Translations under genes and position numbers: made by a program
The notes under the pieces: model-generated
What the model was told of the DNA's origin: nothing
What the model saw: the letters and a program-made list of their open reading frames with translations, nothing else
Databases searched by the model: none
Shown here: piece after piece, positions 62,607 through 64,000 of the stretch
How positions within the stretch are numbered: position 1 is the stretch's first letter
How the letters are laid out: every line of letters begins with the position of its first letter
NCBI RefSeq assembly: GCF_001854405.1
Contig: NZ_CP017718.1
Coordinates: 2,666,001 to 2,730,000 of the forward strand
Reading direction: 5' to 3'
Source: Hyphomonas sp. Mor2
GTDB taxonomy: Bacteria > Pseudomonadota > Alphaproteobacteria > Caulobacterales > Hyphomonadaceae
Length of the DNA stretch: 64,000 nucleotides

Positions 62607-63992
62607 CTAGACCCGCCGCCAGGTCGCGCCGCCAGCACTATCCATGATCTCGATGCCTTCGGCGGCGAGTTGATCCCGGATTCGGTCGGCCTCGGCCCAG
62701 TTCTTGTCCGCCCGGGCCTGAATACGCGCCGCCACGAGCGCGTCGATCCGCGCGTTCTCGTCGCTGTCGCCGCCTTGTTCCCACGCCGCCGGTGTCCGGG
62801 TCAGCAGACCCAGCAAGGCGCCCGCAGCGAGAAGGTTAGCCTTGGCATCGGCCATGCCGGCCTCGTCCTTGCGATCGGCTGCGCCATTCGCTTCGCCCGC
62901 CAGACGGGACAGCTCTGCCAGCGCGATGGGCGTGTTGAGATCATCGCTCAAGGCATCGAATATGCCTCGGTCTGATGCATCGCCGCCGTCCGCATCCCAT
63001 ACTCGGCGCAGAGCCCCGTATATGCGGTTGAGCGTTGTCTTGGCTTGTTCGAGCAGGTCGGAAGTCCAATCCAGCGGTGCGCGATAATGGCCGCTCAGCA
63101 TGGCGAAGCGGATAACTTCACCATCCCAATCCTTGAGCAGATCATTCAGCAGGACGACATTGCCGAGCGATTTCGACATTTTCTCGCCGGCCATGTCGAG
63201 GAAGCCATTATGCATCCAGTAATTCGCCATGGTCTGCCCATGGGCGCACTCTGATTGGGCGACTTCATTCTCGTGATGCGGGAATTGCAGGTCGATGCCG
63301 CCGCCATGAATGTCGATCGTCTTGCCGAGATGCTTGGCCGCCATGGCCGAGCACTCAATATGCCAGCCGGGACGCCCGCGCCCCCATTTGCTGTCCCAGA
63401 TCGCCTCTTCCGGCTCGTCGGGTTTGGCAAACTTCCAGAGCGCAAAGTCGGCGGCATCGCGCTTGCCAAGATCGACATCGACACGGGCACCGGCCTGATT
63501 GTCGTCCAGCTTGCGCTTGGACAGGCGGCCATAATCATCCATTTGCGGGACGTTGAAGAAGACGCCCGCTTCGGTGGCATAGGCGTAGCCTTTGCGTTCC
63601 AGCGATTCGATAATGTCGAGCATCTCACCGACATGATCCGTCGCCCACGGCACCACCGTCGGGGGTAAGGCATTCACAGCGGCGGCATCTTGATCATAGA
63701 TCGCCGCAAACCTCTTCGTGATGGCTTCGATCGACTCACCCGTTTCCTGGCTGGCCGCGATGATCTTGTCCTCAATGTCGGTCACATTGCGGGCATAGAT
63801 GACGGCATCGTCGCCATAGGTCGAGCGCAGTAAACGAAACAGCGTATCAAACACGATGACGGGGCGGAAATTGCCGATATGGGCGCGATTATAAACCGTT
63901 GGCCCACACACATACATCGTCACACGGGACGGATCTTGAGGTTTGAAGGCCCGTTTTTCGCGGGCCATGGAGTCGTAAAGGCGGATTGGCAT
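62607..63992 (-). CDS. cysS: Cysteinyl-tRNA synthetase
   Basis: A 461-residue class I synthetase, complete. It has YVCGPTVYNRAHIGNFRPVIVFD (zinc Cys and the HIGH-type HIGN) near 27-49, WHIECSAMAAKHLG with further zinc ligands near 210-223, GGIDLQFPHHENEVAQSE near 231-248 and the signature MSKSLGN near 272. A helical C-terminal domain for the tRNA anticodon follows (~330-440). The stop lies 11 bp from the convergent aquaporin-like gene. Confidence 0.96.
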   Translation of the reverse strand: MPIRLYDSMAREKRAFKPQDPSRVTMYVCGPTVYNRAHIGNFRPVIVFDTLFRLLRSTYGDDAVIYARNVTDIEDKIIAASQETGESIEAITKRFAAIYDQDAAAVNALPPTVVPWATDHVGEMLDIIESLERKGYAYATEAGVFFNVPQMDDYGRLSKRKLDDNQAGARVDVDLGKRDAADFALWKFAKPDEPEEAIWDSKWGRGRPGWHIECSAMAAKHLGKTIDIHGGGIDLQFPHHENEVAQSECAHGQTMANYWMHNGFLDMAGEKMSKSLGNVVLLNDLLKDWDGEVIRFAMLSGHYRAPLDWTSDLLEQAKTTLNRIYGALRRVWDADGGDASDRGIFDALSDDLNTPIALAELSRLAGEANGAADRKDEAGMADAKANLLAAGALLGLLTRTPAAWEQGGDSDENARIDALVAARIQARADKNWAEADRIRDQLAAEGIEIMDSAGGATWRRV

Positions 63993-64000
63993 GTCAGGCT

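Overview
The window reads as alphaproteobacterial chromosome, most like the Hyphomonadaceae/Caulobacterales. The reasons are the long single-chain dCTP deaminase, the AddAB pair in a tsaE-amgK-murU-addB-addA-trxA order, an AccD with a degenerate zinc ribbon, the F1 ATP synthase operon atpHAGDC separate from Fo, DUF2794 and IalB proteins, a RpoE/ChrR-type sigma pair, and clustered GANTC sites as expected where CcrM is present. Genus-level placement is inference. Most of the window is GC-rich, compact, core-type sequence with many 4-bp ATGA overlaps. The first ~3.2 kb is visibly AT-richer and looks like the end of an acquired island.

Layout. 1-2847 (minus): a caspase-fold protease with C-terminal membrane segments, followed by a cut-off alpha/beta-hydrolase. 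A piece resembling a tRNA 3' end at 3241-3258 may mark the island edge. 3269-9648: dcd, metZ, a DksA/TraR zinc-finger protein, a NatAB-type ABC exporter and an MFS exporter. 9705-10615: palindromic operators in front of two small membrane proteins and an Xre regulator. 10616-11246: a gene-poor stretch with a bidirectional terminator, an unidentified probable minus-strand transcript and a dense GANTC cluster. 11247-17462: PilZ, hisI, CoA-transferase, HMG-CoA-lyase family enzyme, Xre-2TM regulator, acyl-CoA synthetase, three tandem hairpins and a thioesterase-like protein. 17633-22973: atpHAGDC, with an unusual N-terminal domain on AtpD and an inverted repeat before atpC. 23060-27445: an endolysin-like protein, a thioesterase, a ferredoxin with its reductase, and a PLP sulfur-amino-acid enzyme.

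27432-36630 is a coupled operon joining tRNA t6A synthesis (TsaE), peptidoglycan-sugar recycling (AmgK, MurU), recombinational repair (AddBA) and thioredoxin, closed by a strong terminator. After an SDR, the minus-strand operon trpF-trpB-cutA-trpA-accD-folC occupies 37512-42811. 42854-49432 holds two DUF11-type envelope genes: one giant predicted outer-membrane protein and one secreted protein. 49535-51904: IalB-like protein, ECF sigma factor, ChrR-like anti-sigma factor and DUF2794. 52264-56670 is a GldA-GldF-GldG-DUF4340 ABC system. 56650-63992 (minus) carries GT2, O-antigen ligase, thrS, yidD, an IscU-like scaffold, exoD and cysS, with a truncated aquaporin-like gene on the plus strand.

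The most notable items are the caspase/hydrolase module with its candidate att remnant, the AtpD fusion with two credible starts, the GANTC cluster with DnaA-box-like inverted sequences, the giant DUF11 envelope pair, and a ChrR-type anti-sigma factor that has lost most of its zinc ligands. No complete tRNA, rRNA, CRISPR array, transposase or integrase was seen.
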